Part shown: positions 1-5,360 of the stretch, in pieces
Layout: the number at the start of each line of letters is the position of its first letter
How positions within the stretch are numbered: the stretch's first letter is position 1
Assembly (NCBI GenBank): GCA_050257395.1
Contig: JBLMWU010000252.1
Coordinates: forward strand, 1-9,464
Direction: 5' to 3'
Source of the DNA: JAIRTY01 sp050257395
GTDB lineage: Bacteria > Actinomycetota > Actinomycetes > Streptosporangiales > Streptosporangiaceae
Length of the DNA stretch: 9,464 bases
Program-made: the position numbers and the translations under genes
Notes under the pieces: model-generated
What the model was told of the DNA's origin: nothing
Database searches by the model: none
What the model saw: the letters and a program-made list of their open reading frames with translations, nothing else

Positions 1-248
1 CCGTCGTCGAACTCAACCGGGCCATCGCTGTGGCCGAACTCGACGGTCCCGAGGCTGGCCTGGCGATACTCGACGGCCTCGAGCTCGGCCACTACCGCTA
101 CTTCCACTCAGCCCGCGCCGAACTGCTTCGTCGCGCGGGGCGAGACGACGAGGCGCGCCACGCATACCGACGCGCACTCGAACTCGCCCAGACCGACGCC
201 GAACGCCGATCCCTGAACGACCAACTCACCCAACTCTCCTCCAGCTGA
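1..248 (+). CDS. ECF-family RNA polymerase sigma factor, C-terminal fragment (cut by window edge)
   Basis: This frame is open from the first base and ends at TGA 246-248, so only the last ~81 residues are present. The visible part begins VVELNRAIAVAELDGPEAGL, continues with HYRYFHSARAELLRRAGR, and ends in EARHAYRRALELAQTDAE followed by a short helix. This is the helical TPR-like tail of the large ECF sigma group with a C-terminal extension (ECF42 type, often beside DGPF/YCII-domain proteins). In that family the conserved VELNRAVAV..DGPxAGL and AYRRAL.LA.xxAER patterns close the protein. The sigma2 and sigma4 DNA-binding domains would lie upstream of the window. The GTG at position 30 is an internal Val, not a start. 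No stop or frameshift is seen in the part present. Family call from motif memory; quite secure. Confidence 0.85.
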   Translation, partial: VVELNRAIAVAELDGPEAGLAILDGLELGHYRYFHSARAELLRRAGRDDEARHAYRRALELAQTDAERRSLNDQLTQLSSS

Positions 249-284
249 GCACACCAGCACGGCCGAGCCGCAGAACGCCATTGA

Positions 285-608
285 CCCGGCTTCACGCTGC
301 GTGGTTATACCGTTTCGCAGCTGCGCAACCGCGCAACCGCCGGGTTCTACCTCACCTATACGCTCACCCTCGCAGCCAGCGCGGCCCTCGTCCTGGCCAG
401 CGTCAACATGATCAGCCTCGCCGTCGACGTCGAGATCGTGAACGCGCTCCTGCTGCCCATCGTGCTGGGGTTCCTGCTCGCGCTGGAAGCCACCGCGCTG
501 CCGCACGACCAGCGGACACGCGGCTGGCGCCGCGGCACAACCTGGGCCATGTGCCTTGCCGTGATCGGCTTCGCCCTCTACCTGATCCCGGCTTCCGCAG
601 GCCTGTGA
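285..608 (+). pseudogene. Nramp-family divalent metal transporter, 5'-truncated remnant (last ~107 residues)
   Basis: The open frame following TGA 282-284 ends at TGA 606-608. It reads GYTVSQLRNRATAGFYLTYT, then a hydrophobic helix, then VEIVNALLLPIVLGFLLALE, an arginine-rich loop (RTRGWRR), and a last helix ending IPASAGL. NALLLPIVLGF is the typical penultimate-helix signature of the Nramp (SLC11, MntH-like) proton-coupled Mn/Fe transporter family. Family members are about 400-450 residues with 11-12 membrane helices. Here only the last two or three helices remain, and the N-terminal metal site (DPGN in helix 1, MPH in helix 6) is absent. There is no plausible start before the first helix: ATG 408 would begin inside it. 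The 36 bases between the sigma factor stop and this frame hold no ribosome site. I read it as the stump of a deleted gene. Starting at ATG 408 would give a 66-residue two-helix peptide, which I consider unlikely to be functional. Confidence 0.75.
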
Positions 609-676
609 CGTTTCCCCGCCGCCGGGCGATGCTCCGGCCCAGGGCCAGCACGACGGCGGGGCGCAGCGTCAGTGAC

Positions 677-695
677 GTGCTGGCCTGGCCAGCAC
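677..695. repeat. Perfect 19-bp inverted repeat (9-bp arms, 1-base centre)
   Basis: The arms GTGCTGGCC (677-685) and GGCCAGCAC (687-695) are exact reverse complements around a single T at 686. As RNA it can fold as a 7-bp stem with a 5-base loop. It lies 69 bases after the Nramp stump and 134 bases before the TauE/SafE start, in the 609-828 gap where I see no gene. No T-tract follows, so a Rho-independent terminator is weakly supported. A dyad operator or chance in GC-rich DNA are alternatives. Confidence 0.4.
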
Positions 696-828
696 TCTGC
701 TTGCAGCCCGGGCCACGTCTGGATCGCCGGTTGCCAGGACAGCAACTGGCGCTTGCGGAAGTTCCTCCCCAGAGGGTGCGTGACTACCGCTGACGGCGGC
801 TTGCGGGGCCGGGTGTGATGATGAGGCC

Positions 829-1587
829 ATGGCGCCGTGGCCGTTCATCGTGGTGGCTGGTGTTGCGGTCGGGTTGTGCATGGGCTTGTTCGGTGTGGGG
901 GGCTCGTCGGTGGCTACGCCGGTGCTGGCGCTGCTGGGGGCGCCGGGACTGGTCGCGGTCGCCTCGCCGCTGCCTGCGACCATTCCCGCGGCGGCGGTGG
1001 ACGCGGTGCCCTATGTCCGGGCGGGGGAGGTGCGGCCACGCGCCGCCGCGTGGTCGGTGCTCGGCGGTGTTCCGGGGACGATCGCCGGGGCGCTGCTGTC
1101 CCGGCTGGCCGGGGGCCCGGCCCTGCTCATCGTGTCCGGCGTCGTGCTGGTCGTGGTGGGCGTGCGCGTGCTGCGGCCGATCGAGGCCGAGACCCGCGAG
1201 GCTGGCACCCGCCGGCGCAAGAACCGGCTGCTGCTTGTCGCGGCGACCGCGGGCGTCGGCGTGTTCACCGGTTTGCTGGCCAACGGCGGCGGGTTCCTGC
1301 TAGTCCCGGTGTACCTGCTGGTCTTCGGCCTGCAGATGCGCCAGGCGGTCGGGACCAGCCTGGTCGTCATCGCCGTGCTGGCCATGCCGACGCTGGCGGT
1401 GCACTGGGCGCTGGGGCACATCAACTGGGTGCTGGCGGGCGAGTTCGCCGCCGGGCTGCTGCCGGGGGGTGTGGCGGGGAGCCGGCTGGCGCATCGTGTC
1501 CAGGGGCCGGTGCTGCGGACGGCGTTTGGATGGTTCCTGGTCGCCTTCGGGGTGTTCTTCACCGTCTACCGGGTCGTGCGAGGCTGA
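829..1587 (+). CDS. TauE/SafE-family (DUF81) membrane transporter, putative sulfite/organosulfur exporter
   Basis: The intact 252-residue protein has the usual family length. It shows the two-fold TauE/SafE architecture: an N-terminal half with GLFGVGGSSVATPVL at residues ~19-33 and a C-terminal half with GLLANGGGFLLVPVYLLVFG near residues 148-167. These are the paired G-rich re-entrant motifs typical of the family. A charged cytoplasmic loop (EAETREAGTRRRKNR) near residues 119-133 joins the halves, and about seven to eight hydrophobic helices can be counted. Family members move small anions such as sulfite, sulfoacetate or related compounds across the inner membrane; the substrate here cannot be read from sequence. 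The start is ATG 829; GATGATGAGG just upstream is a weak, close ribosome site. The gene stands alone, between the Nramp stump and the convergent minus-strand group, and looks healthy in codon use. Confidence 0.9.
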   Translation: MAPWPFIVVAGVAVGLCMGLFGVGGSSVATPVLALLGAPGLVAVASPLPATIPAAAVDAVPYVRAGEVRPRAAAWSVLGGVPGTIAGALLSRLAGGPALLIVSGVVLVVVGVRVLRPIEAETREAGTRRRKNRLLLVAATAGVGVFTGLLANGGGFLLVPVYLLVFGLQMRQAVGTSLVVIAVLAMPTLAVHWALGHINWVLAGEFAAGLLPGGVAGSRLAHRVQGPVLRTAFGWFLVAFGVFFTVYRVVRG

Positions 1588-1676
1588 CGCTCCAGGTGAA
1601 ATGTGGCAGGGCTCACGGCCGGGCCCGCCAGCGCCGTAGCAGTTGATCAGGCATGCGGGCGCGGCGGGTGTGCGGC

Positions 1677-1868
1677 TCAGGTCCGCTCATGGCTGTGGTC
1701 GTGGATGGCGGCCAGGCACCCGGTGACCCTGGCGCGCTCGGAACACCGCAGCGCGTACGCTGCCGGGGTGATGCCGGGCGGAATCTCGTACGTATATATG
1801 GTGCCGGTGCGCGTATATATGGTGCCGGTGCGCGGCGAGGCGACCTTGACCGCCCAGTCGGCGCATCG
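1677..1868 (-). pseudogene. Small protein of unknown function, start lost; contains an in-frame 7-residue duplication
   Basis: On the minus strand, 63 codons are open between TAG 1871-1869 and TGA 1679-1677. The translation looks protein-like: CADWAVKVASPRTG at the start, YEIPPGITPAAYALRCSERA in the middle, and VTGCLAAIHDHSHERT at the end. There is no ATG, GTG or TTG at the front. An ATG at 1865-1863 lies in the adjacent frame, and removing one base after it would give a start MRDWAVKV, so a single-base frameshift at the 5' end is a reasonable explanation. The frame carries the 21-bp tandem repeat 1791-1832, which duplicates seven residues (RTGTIYT) exactly in frame. It lies downstream of the Fur regulator and the small Cys/His protein on the same strand and may once have been the third gene of that group. 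I do not recognise the family. The plus strand is also open here but looks less protein-like. Confidence 0.4.
1791..1832. repeat. Perfect tandem duplication, 2 x 21 bp
   Basis: Two identical 21-bp units lie head to tail at 1791-1811 and 1812-1832. Each contains CGTATATATGG followed by TGCCGGTGCG. The TATATA core is conspicuous in otherwise GC-rich DNA. The unit length is divisible by three and keeps the minus-strand frame open, adding seven residues. Identity of the copies suggests a recent slippage or unequal-crossover event. Confidence 0.95.
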
Positions 1869-1942
1869 CTACCCGCCGCAGCGCTTTCGCGCGCCGGGTG
1901 AGCGCGCCCGCGCGGTCGATCCTGGGGCCCGGGACTCCGGGC

Positions 1943-2173
1943 TTACTGGCTTTCGGTGCGGCGGGACTGGCGCAGCCGCTGGAGTTCTTCGCGGACCCGC
2001 CGCAGTTCGTCCTCAAGCTCGCCCAGCTAGTCGGCCAGGTCTTCTTCGTCGGGTCGGCGGCGCCTGCGCCGCGGCGGCCAGTATTCCGGGCCGTATTCTC
2101 GCTCATAGGGGGGTAGCCCGTACCCGTAGCCCCAGTGGTGCCACGGTCCGTGGCCACACCAGCAGTGCGCCAT
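1943..2173 (-). pseudogene. Small Cys/His/aromatic-rich protein with C-terminal coiled coil, interrupted by in-frame TAG
   Basis: ATG 2173-2171 follows a good ribosome site (GGGAGG, minus strand 2185-2180, six bases away). The first 48 residues start MAHCWCGHGPWHH, with a CxC and clustered His that could bind metal, continue with Gly/Tyr/Trp-rich sequence (GYGYGLPPYEREYGPEYWPP), an Arg6 run, and DEEDLAD. TAG at 2029-2027 then stops translation. In the same frame the sequence continues for 27 residues, LGELEDELRRVREEL and on to SRRTESQ, a clear heptad-type amphipathic helix, to TAA 1945-1943. The paralogue at 3955-4126 has LAGYLRD at the matching place, so the TAG sits where Tyr (TAC) is expected. 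A 76-residue product with readthrough, or a 48-residue truncated one, are the options. It starts 13 bases after the Fur-like gene and was probably co-transcribed with it. The general layout resembles DUF5320-like small proteins, but I do not claim membership. Confidence 0.7.
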
Positions 2174-2186
2174 GTCGTGCCTCCCG

Positions 2187-2636
2187 TTATCGCCGCTGGG
2201 TGGCGGAACAATCCACCGCGTGCTCGATGTCGCGGTAGCCGTGCGCGGCGGCGGCTTGGGCGATCCACCGTGCCACGGCCGGGCTGGTGATTTCGGCGGT
2301 GCGGCCGCAGTGCCGGCAGACCAGGTGATGGTGGTGACGGCGGGTGGCGCATCGCCGGTAGAGGGTCTCGCCGCGCCAGCCGCGGATGACGTCGCACTCA
2401 CCGGCCACGGCGAGCGCGTGCAGGGTGCGGTACACCGTGGCCAGGCCGATCTGTTCGCCCTGTGCGCGGAGCAGCTGGTGGCGGGCCTGGGCGCTGCGGA
2501 AGGCCGGAGACTTCGCCAGGATCGCGGCCACGGCTGCCCGCTGCCGCGTGCAGCGGCACCCGGGCAGGACAGCGCGGCCGCGGTCATGCGCGCCGCCCGC
2601 TCGGGCGGGCGGCCGCGATGGCCTCGGTGAACTCAT
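2187..2636 (-). CDS. Fur-superfamily metalloregulator, Zur-like (zinc-dependent repressor)
   Basis: The protein has 149 residues from ATG 2636-2634. A winged-helix DNA-binding domain covers residues ~30-98 with TRQRAAVAAIL, FRSAQ and the recognition helix LATVYRTLHALAVAGE. The dimerisation/metal part follows with YRRC (C96), HHHHLVCRHCGRT (H101-H104, C107, C110) and H139. The C plus HHHH plus CxxC arrangement matches actinobacterial Zur, which uses zinc to repress uptake genes. The oddity is the C-terminus: family members end in a second CxxC that completes the structural zinc site, whereas this one ends VDCSATQRR just where it should be. None of the three frames supplies the pair. The first ~28 residues (SSPRPSRPPARAGG) look atypical, so an internal start is possible. 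The metal importer at 5743-8552 is an obvious candidate target, but no AT-rich Zur-type operator is visible in front of it. A ferric-uptake or peroxide-sensing role is less likely. Confidence 0.85.
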   Translation of the reverse strand: MSSPRPSRPPARAGGAHDRGRAVLPGCRCTRQRAAVAAILAKSPAFRSAQARHQLLRAQGEQIGLATVYRTLHALAVAGECDVIRGWRGETLYRRCATRRHHHHLVCRHCGRTAEITSPAVARWIAQAAAAHGYRDIEHAVDCSATQRR

Positions 2637-2869
2637 GCCCTTAGGTTCGCCCGCTGGCTGTCCTGGGCGGCAGGGCCGGACGGCCCGCAAGCGGCGCGCT
2701 GCCGCGCTGTCCGGCAGTGTTCTCGTGGGCAGGGTGCAGCACCGGGCGGTACAGCCCGGTCTTCCCCTGCGGGTGGGGACCATCAGCTCTGGTGCCCGCC
2801 GGTAAGTGCGCGGCAGGCTGTGAGGTGAGGGGCCTGGCAGTAGCGGGTGGGCTGGACAGGAGGAGGCAG
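2637..2869. promoter_or_regulatory. Divergent intergenic region between the Zur-like gene and the 76-residue protein gene
   Basis: These 233 bases separate two divergently read genes, so both promoters must lie here or further out. The stretch is uniformly GC-rich. I see no convincing -10/-35 pair and no AT-rich palindrome of the Fur/Zur type. AGGAGG at 2859-2864 is the ribosome site of the rightward gene. Confidence 0.35.
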
Positions 2870-3100
2870 GTGGACACGATCTTGCAGACTCTCCGCTTCG
2901 GCGCGCACCGGGTCGATGTTCTGCAGCGCGCCGACGATGACGGCGTGACAACCTATCGCGTGCTGGTTGACGGCATGGTGGTCACCGATCCGCCGCTGGA
3001 CAGCATCCCAGGCGATGAGGACATCGTGCGCATCTACGCCCGGTCGCAGGAACCTGGTGGCGGCCCGCGCGGCGCTCGCCACCTGGCCGGCCGCGCGTAG
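2870..3100 (+). CDS. Small protein of unknown function (76 residues)
   Basis: GTG 2870 is chosen because a near-perfect ribosome site (GGAGGAGG within 2857-2864) lies five to six bases upstream. The frame is open further upstream, but that part (FSWAGCSTGRYSPVF) reads as non-coding. The product begins VDTILQTLRFGAHRVDVLQR and continues with DDDGVTTYRVLVDGMVVTDP, SIPGDEDIVRIYARSQ and a Gly/Arg-rich tail. It is acidic in the middle, with an alternating hydrophobic pattern (RVDVLQR, TTYRVLVDG) that suggests a small beta-rich fold; there is no Cys, signal peptide or membrane segment. It is followed after 50 bases by the methyltransferase on the same strand and may share its transcript. I do not recognise a family. 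Codon use fits the neighbouring real genes. Confidence 0.65.
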   Translation: MDTILQTLRFGAHRVDVLQRADDDGVTTYRVLVDGMVVTDPPLDSIPGDEDIVRIYARSQEPGGGPRGARHLAGRA

Positions 3101-3150
3101 GCAGGAAGGCCGCAGATGTACTCGTCCTGCAGTGGCCGGGCAGGCCGGCG

Positions 3151-3816
3151 ATGAGCACGGCGGGGCTGTTTGAGCGGCTCGCCGCCCGCTACGACGCGTG
3201 GTATGAGGGTCCTGCCGGGGCGGTGGTTTTTCCCTCGGAGGTGGCGTGCCTGGCACCGCTGCTGGCTGGGCTGCGGCGGCCGTGGGCTGAGATCGGCGCC
3301 GGCAGCGGCCGGTTCGCGGCCGCTTTGGGGGTGGAGGTGGGATTGGACCCGGCGGCCGCGCCGCTGGCGATCGCCCGGTCGCGTGGCATCCAGGTGGTCC
3401 GCGGCGTGGGTGAGCGGCTGCCGCTGCGGGCCGGCGTGTTCGGCGCGGTGCTGATCGTGGTCACGATTTGCTTCGCCGATGCCCCGGCCGCGCTGCTCGC
3501 CGAGGCGCGGCGGGTGACCCGCGATGACGGCGCGGTCGTGCTGGGGATGGTGTTCGCCGAATCGCCGTGGGGCCGGTTCTACCGGCACAAGGCGGCCTGT
3601 GGTCACCCGTTCTACTCCGCGGCCCGCTTCCTCACCCGCGAGGAAACCCTCGGCCTTCTGGCGGGGGCCGGCCTGCGGTTGCAGGCGGCGCGGTCCACCC
3701 TTTACCAGCCGCCGAGCGACCAGCCCGAACCAGAGCCCGCCCGTGATGGCGAAACCCCGGCGGCTGGCTTCGTCTGCTGGCGCACCATCCCCCACAGTGC
3801 GTCGGCCTGTTCGTAG
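3151..3816 (+). CDS. Class I SAM-dependent methyltransferase (Methyltransf_11 type)
   Basis: The 221-residue soluble protein opens with FERLAARYDAWYEGPAG, the usual front helix of small-molecule SAM methyltransferases. SAM-binding motif I is EIGAGSGRFAAALG (residues 47-60), followed by an acidic residue after strand 2 (VGLDP, D66). GERLPLRAGVFGAVL (residues 88-101) and the strand-4 region VTICFADAPAALLAEARRV carry the typical late motifs, and the post-motif III part includes DDGAVVLGMVFAESPWGRFY. The substrate cannot be deduced; relatives act on small molecules, quinone precursors, or in metal and metalloid metabolism. ATG 3151 has only a weak ribosome site (GGGCAGG), so translation may depend partly on the upstream small gene. 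The last residues (TIPHSASACS) are less typical than the rest. A hairpin with a short T-run follows 15 bases after the stop. Confidence 0.88.
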   Translation: MSTAGLFERLAARYDAWYEGPAGAVVFPSEVACLAPLLAGLRRPWAEIGAGSGRFAAALGVEVGLDPAAAPLAIARSRGIQVVRGVGERLPLRAGVFGAVLIVVTICFADAPAALLAEARRVTRDDGAVVLGMVFAESPWGRFYRHKAACGHPFYSAARFLTREETLGLLAGAGLRLQAARSTLYQPPSDQPEPEPARDGETPAAGFVCWRTIPHSASACS

Positions 3817-3830
3817 CCGAAAACGCGGGC

Positions 3831-3850
3831 AGCGGGCAGGCCCGCTTTGT
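3831..3850 (+). terminator. Putative Rho-independent terminator after the methyltransferase
   Basis: AGCGGGC (3831-3837) pairs with GCCCGCT (3840-3846); six base pairs remain if a four-base CAGG loop is allowed. TTTGT follows at once from 3846. The position, 15 bases past the methyltransferase stop, supports a terminator role. The T-run is short. Confidence 0.5.
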
Positions 3851-3954
3851 CTCGCCCCGCCGCAGGACTGGGCTCTGGCAGCAGCGCACTCCCCGCACCG
3901 GCAGGCCGTGGCGTATCCGCGGCAGCCGTTGGGAGGGCCGTTCGGCCATGCCGC

Positions 3955-4126
3955 CCGGCAGTTTACGAACCTGTGTATTGGCCGGGGTATGGGCCGCGGC
4001 GGCGCGAGCGCCCGGGGCGGGCGTGGCCAGTCGGCGATGACGACCTGGCCGGGTACTTGCGCGATCGGCCGGGTGCGCCGGGAACTGGAAGAGATGCGCC
4101 GTTCCCGCGCCGCCCCCGAGGGGTGA
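3955..4126 (+). pseudogene. Second copy of the small aromatic/coiled-coil protein, 5' end missing and frameshifted
   Basis: In one frame the sequence reads RPAVYEPVYWPGYGPRRRER, then PGRAWPVGDDDLAGYLRD up to position 4065. After a four-base join the next frame continues RVRRELEEMRRSRAAPEG to TGA 4124-4126. Both pieces match the minus-strand protein at 2173-1943: Y.EPVYWP against YGPEYWPP, an Arg-rich stretch, DDDLAGYLRD against DEEDLAD-stop-LGE, and RVRRELEEMRRSR against RVREELQRLRQSR. Compared with that copy, 18 bases between the two anchors are reduced to 4, so a net 14-base deletion explains the frame change. The Cys/His N-terminus is not found upstream; the bases between 3851 and 3954 contain no recognisable counterpart and no start. 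The stop lies seven bases before the universal stress protein start, so the two were probably one operon. Confidence 0.6.
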
Positions 4127-4132
4127 TGCCAG

Positions 4133-4606
4133 ATGCCCGCTACAACGAAGCGCCGGGTGATCGTGGCCGGCGTGGACGGGTCGGGTGACAGCATCGAAGC
4201 GCTGCGGTGGGTGGCCAGCGAGGCCCGGTTCACCGGCGCGGAGCTGCATGTGGTGCTGGCCTGGACCGTCCCGTTCACGATTTATCTGGTGCCCAGCTAT
4301 ACCGAGGCTGACTACGAACACGACGCCGCGAACACGCTGAACGAGGCGGTGCGTGAGGCCCTGGGCCCCGACCCCGGCGTCCCGGTGGTGACCCGGCTGG
4401 TTCAGCAGCGCCCCGCCATCGCCCTGACAGAGGAGGTGGCGCACGCGGACCTGCTGGTGGTCGGCGGCCACGGCCGCGGTGAGCTGCCGGGCGTGCACCT
4501 GGGCTCGGTGGCGTCCTACTGTACCCACCACGCGCCGTGCCCGGTGGTGGTTGTCCACCAGGCCCGGCCGCTGGCGGCGCGCACACCGGTACCGGCGGCG
4601 CAGTAA
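4133..4606 (+). CDS. Universal stress protein (UspA family), ATP-binding type
   Basis: The 157-residue single-domain Usp has the normal length. The front strand and loop read RRVIVAGVDGSGDSIEALRW (residues 7-26), with the D-G-S that contacts nucleotide, followed by ELHVVLAWTVP. The C-terminal ATP motif G-2x-G-9x-G-S is complete in VGGHGRGELPGVHLGSVASY (residues ~111-130), followed by CTHHAPCPVVVVH, the usual last strand. It therefore belongs to the ATP-binding class, which in actinomycetes is often induced by hypoxia or other growth-arresting stress. ATG 4133 is preceded by GAGGGGTGA, which doubles as ribosome site and end of the preceding broken frame. The next recognisable sequence downstream is a transporter fragment. 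No frameshift or unusual residue is seen. Confidence 0.93.
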   Translation: MPATTKRRVIVAGVDGSGDSIEALRWVASEARFTGAELHVVLAWTVPFTIYLVPSYTEADYEHDAANTLNEAVREALGPDPGVPVVTRLVQQRPAIALTEEVAHADLLVVGGHGRGELPGVHLGSVASYCTHHAPCPVVVVHQARPLAARTPVPAAQ

Positions 4607-4610
4607 GCAG

Positions 4611-4782
4611 GGCCCGCAGCCCCTCTTCCTCGCCGTAGCTGCCGGGGCCATGATCTTCGTCGCTGCCGCCGAACTGGTCCCGCTGCTGGCACGGACCGGG
4701 ATCACCCCGGCCGGCCGTGGCCGGCGTCCTGCTGAGCCTGGCCGTGTACCTGCTGCTGTCCTACCTCATCGCAGGCCAGTGA
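4611..4782 (+). pseudogene. Membrane-protein C-terminal remnant resembling ZIP metal transporters, frameshifted
   Basis: Starting four bases after the Usp stop, one frame reads PLFLAVAAGAMIFVAAAELV, then PLLARTGITPA to about 4712. The adjacent frame continues VAGVLLSLAVYLLLSYLIAG plus Q to TGA 4780-4782. AAGAMIFVAAAELVP resembles the ZIP-family helix with xxAAGAMIYVxxxELxP, whose Glu is a metal ligand, and a final hydrophobic helix fits the ZIP C-terminus. The rest of a ZIP protein (about 200 residues, including the other half of the metal site) is missing and there is no start. A one-base-class frameshift around 4708-4718, in a repetitive CCGGCCGG run, separates the pieces. Another polytopic membrane family cannot be ruled out on such a short piece. 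Confidence 0.4.
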
Positions 4783-5027
4783 ACCTGGCGGACCGAGCAC
4801 GCGGAGCGACCTCCCGCGGTGCCGGCTGGCGGCGGTGGCGTGCCACTCGCGTCAGCCGTTTAGGATCATGACCGTTCCATTCTTCCATCAGGGTTTGAAT
4901 GCCATTAGGCCCTACGGCGCAGGCGATGCCCTGGACTACGTTCCGTGCCAGGAGGCACCCAGACGGCACACGGTCATGGCGGCTGGGTGAGCGCTTTCGG
5001 GCAAAGGAGGAAGAGCAGGAGGAGGCG
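4783..5027. other. Gap without a confident gene
   Basis: These 245 bases include a less GC-rich patch (about 4855-4940) that could hold promoter elements, but no clear -10/-35 pair is seen. ATG 4868 opens a 40-codon plus-strand frame (MTVPFFHQGLNAIRPYG and on) to TGA 4988-4990. It has no ribosome site and I do not recognise it. Two purine-rich ribosome-like sites, AAAGGAGG near 5003-5010 and GGAGGAGG near 5017-5024, lead into the dehydrogenase remnant at 5028. Confidence 0.4.
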
Positions 5028-5357
5028 ATGGCAAACGTTGCCGGAAAGTCACGGTGATCATCGGCGCGGGCGTGGGAATGGCGGGGCAATGGCTGTGCTG
5101 TTCGCGAAGAACGGCGCCAAGATGGGGGTCACCCGGCATCAAGGAAGCGGAAGGCCAGGAGACGGCCGGCGCGATCGTGGCTGACGGGGGTGAAGCCGCG
5201 TTCCTCGCCCACGATGTGCTCTAGGAGGAGCAAGTGGCATCGTGTCCTTTGGCGCCGCCAGGGACCGTTTTGGCCGGGGCCCATATGCTGGCCGGCAACG
5301 CCGGAATCTACGTCATCGCGCCGCTCGCCGAGACCACCCTGGAACAGTGGGACGTGG
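5028..5357 (+). pseudogene. Short-chain dehydrogenase/reductase (SDR), N-terminal half, multiply frameshifted
   Basis: ATG 5028 has a good ribosome site, but the frame stops after nine codons (TGA 5055-5057). Reading across frames restores a classical SDR: MANVAGK, VTVIIGAGVGM (Rossmann nucleotide motif, normally TGxxxGxG), GGAMAVLFAKNGAKMGVT, IKEAEGQETAGAIVADGGEA, AFLAHDV, then TAG 5222-5224 followed by EEQVAS, and LAGNAGIYVIAPLAETTLEQ with WD. LAGNAGIYVIAPLAETTLEQW is the family NAG motif and following helix. At least three frame changes and one stop are needed. The catalytic Ser-Tyr-Lys half is missing: SDR similarity ends near 5357 and MarR-type sequence begins immediately. This is a dead gene whose 3' half was removed by a deletion. 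The original NAD(P)-dependent substrate is unknown. Confidence 0.8.
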
Positions 5358-5360
5358 CAG

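Noticed and set aside
281..793. 170-codon plus-strand frame from TTG 281
   Set aside because: It is out of frame with the recognisable Nramp C-terminus and gives a His/Arg/Pro-rich shadow.
2027..2029. Pyrrolysine or other programmed TAG decoding
   Set aside because: Nothing in the window (no pyl genes, no downstream structure that I can support) argues for it, and the paralogue has an ordinary tyrosine.
1603..2238. 211-codon plus-strand frame across the convergent region
   Set aside because: It overlaps the well-supported minus-strand small protein and the end of the Fur-like gene, and its product shows no motif.
1687..2397. Long minus-strand open frame (236 codons)
   Set aside because: It runs out of frame across the Fur-like gene and the small protein; its translation is Arg/Pro-rich shadow sequence with no motif.
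2637..2869. Zur operator in the divergent region or before the metal operon
   Set aside because: I looked for AT-rich dyads of the TGAAAATGATTTTCA type and found none; both regions are uniformly GC-rich.
3034..4705. Very long minus-strand open frames (414 and 357 codons) opposite the methyltransferase and stress protein
   Set aside because: Typical antisense shadows of GC-rich genes; the plus-strand products have clear family motifs.
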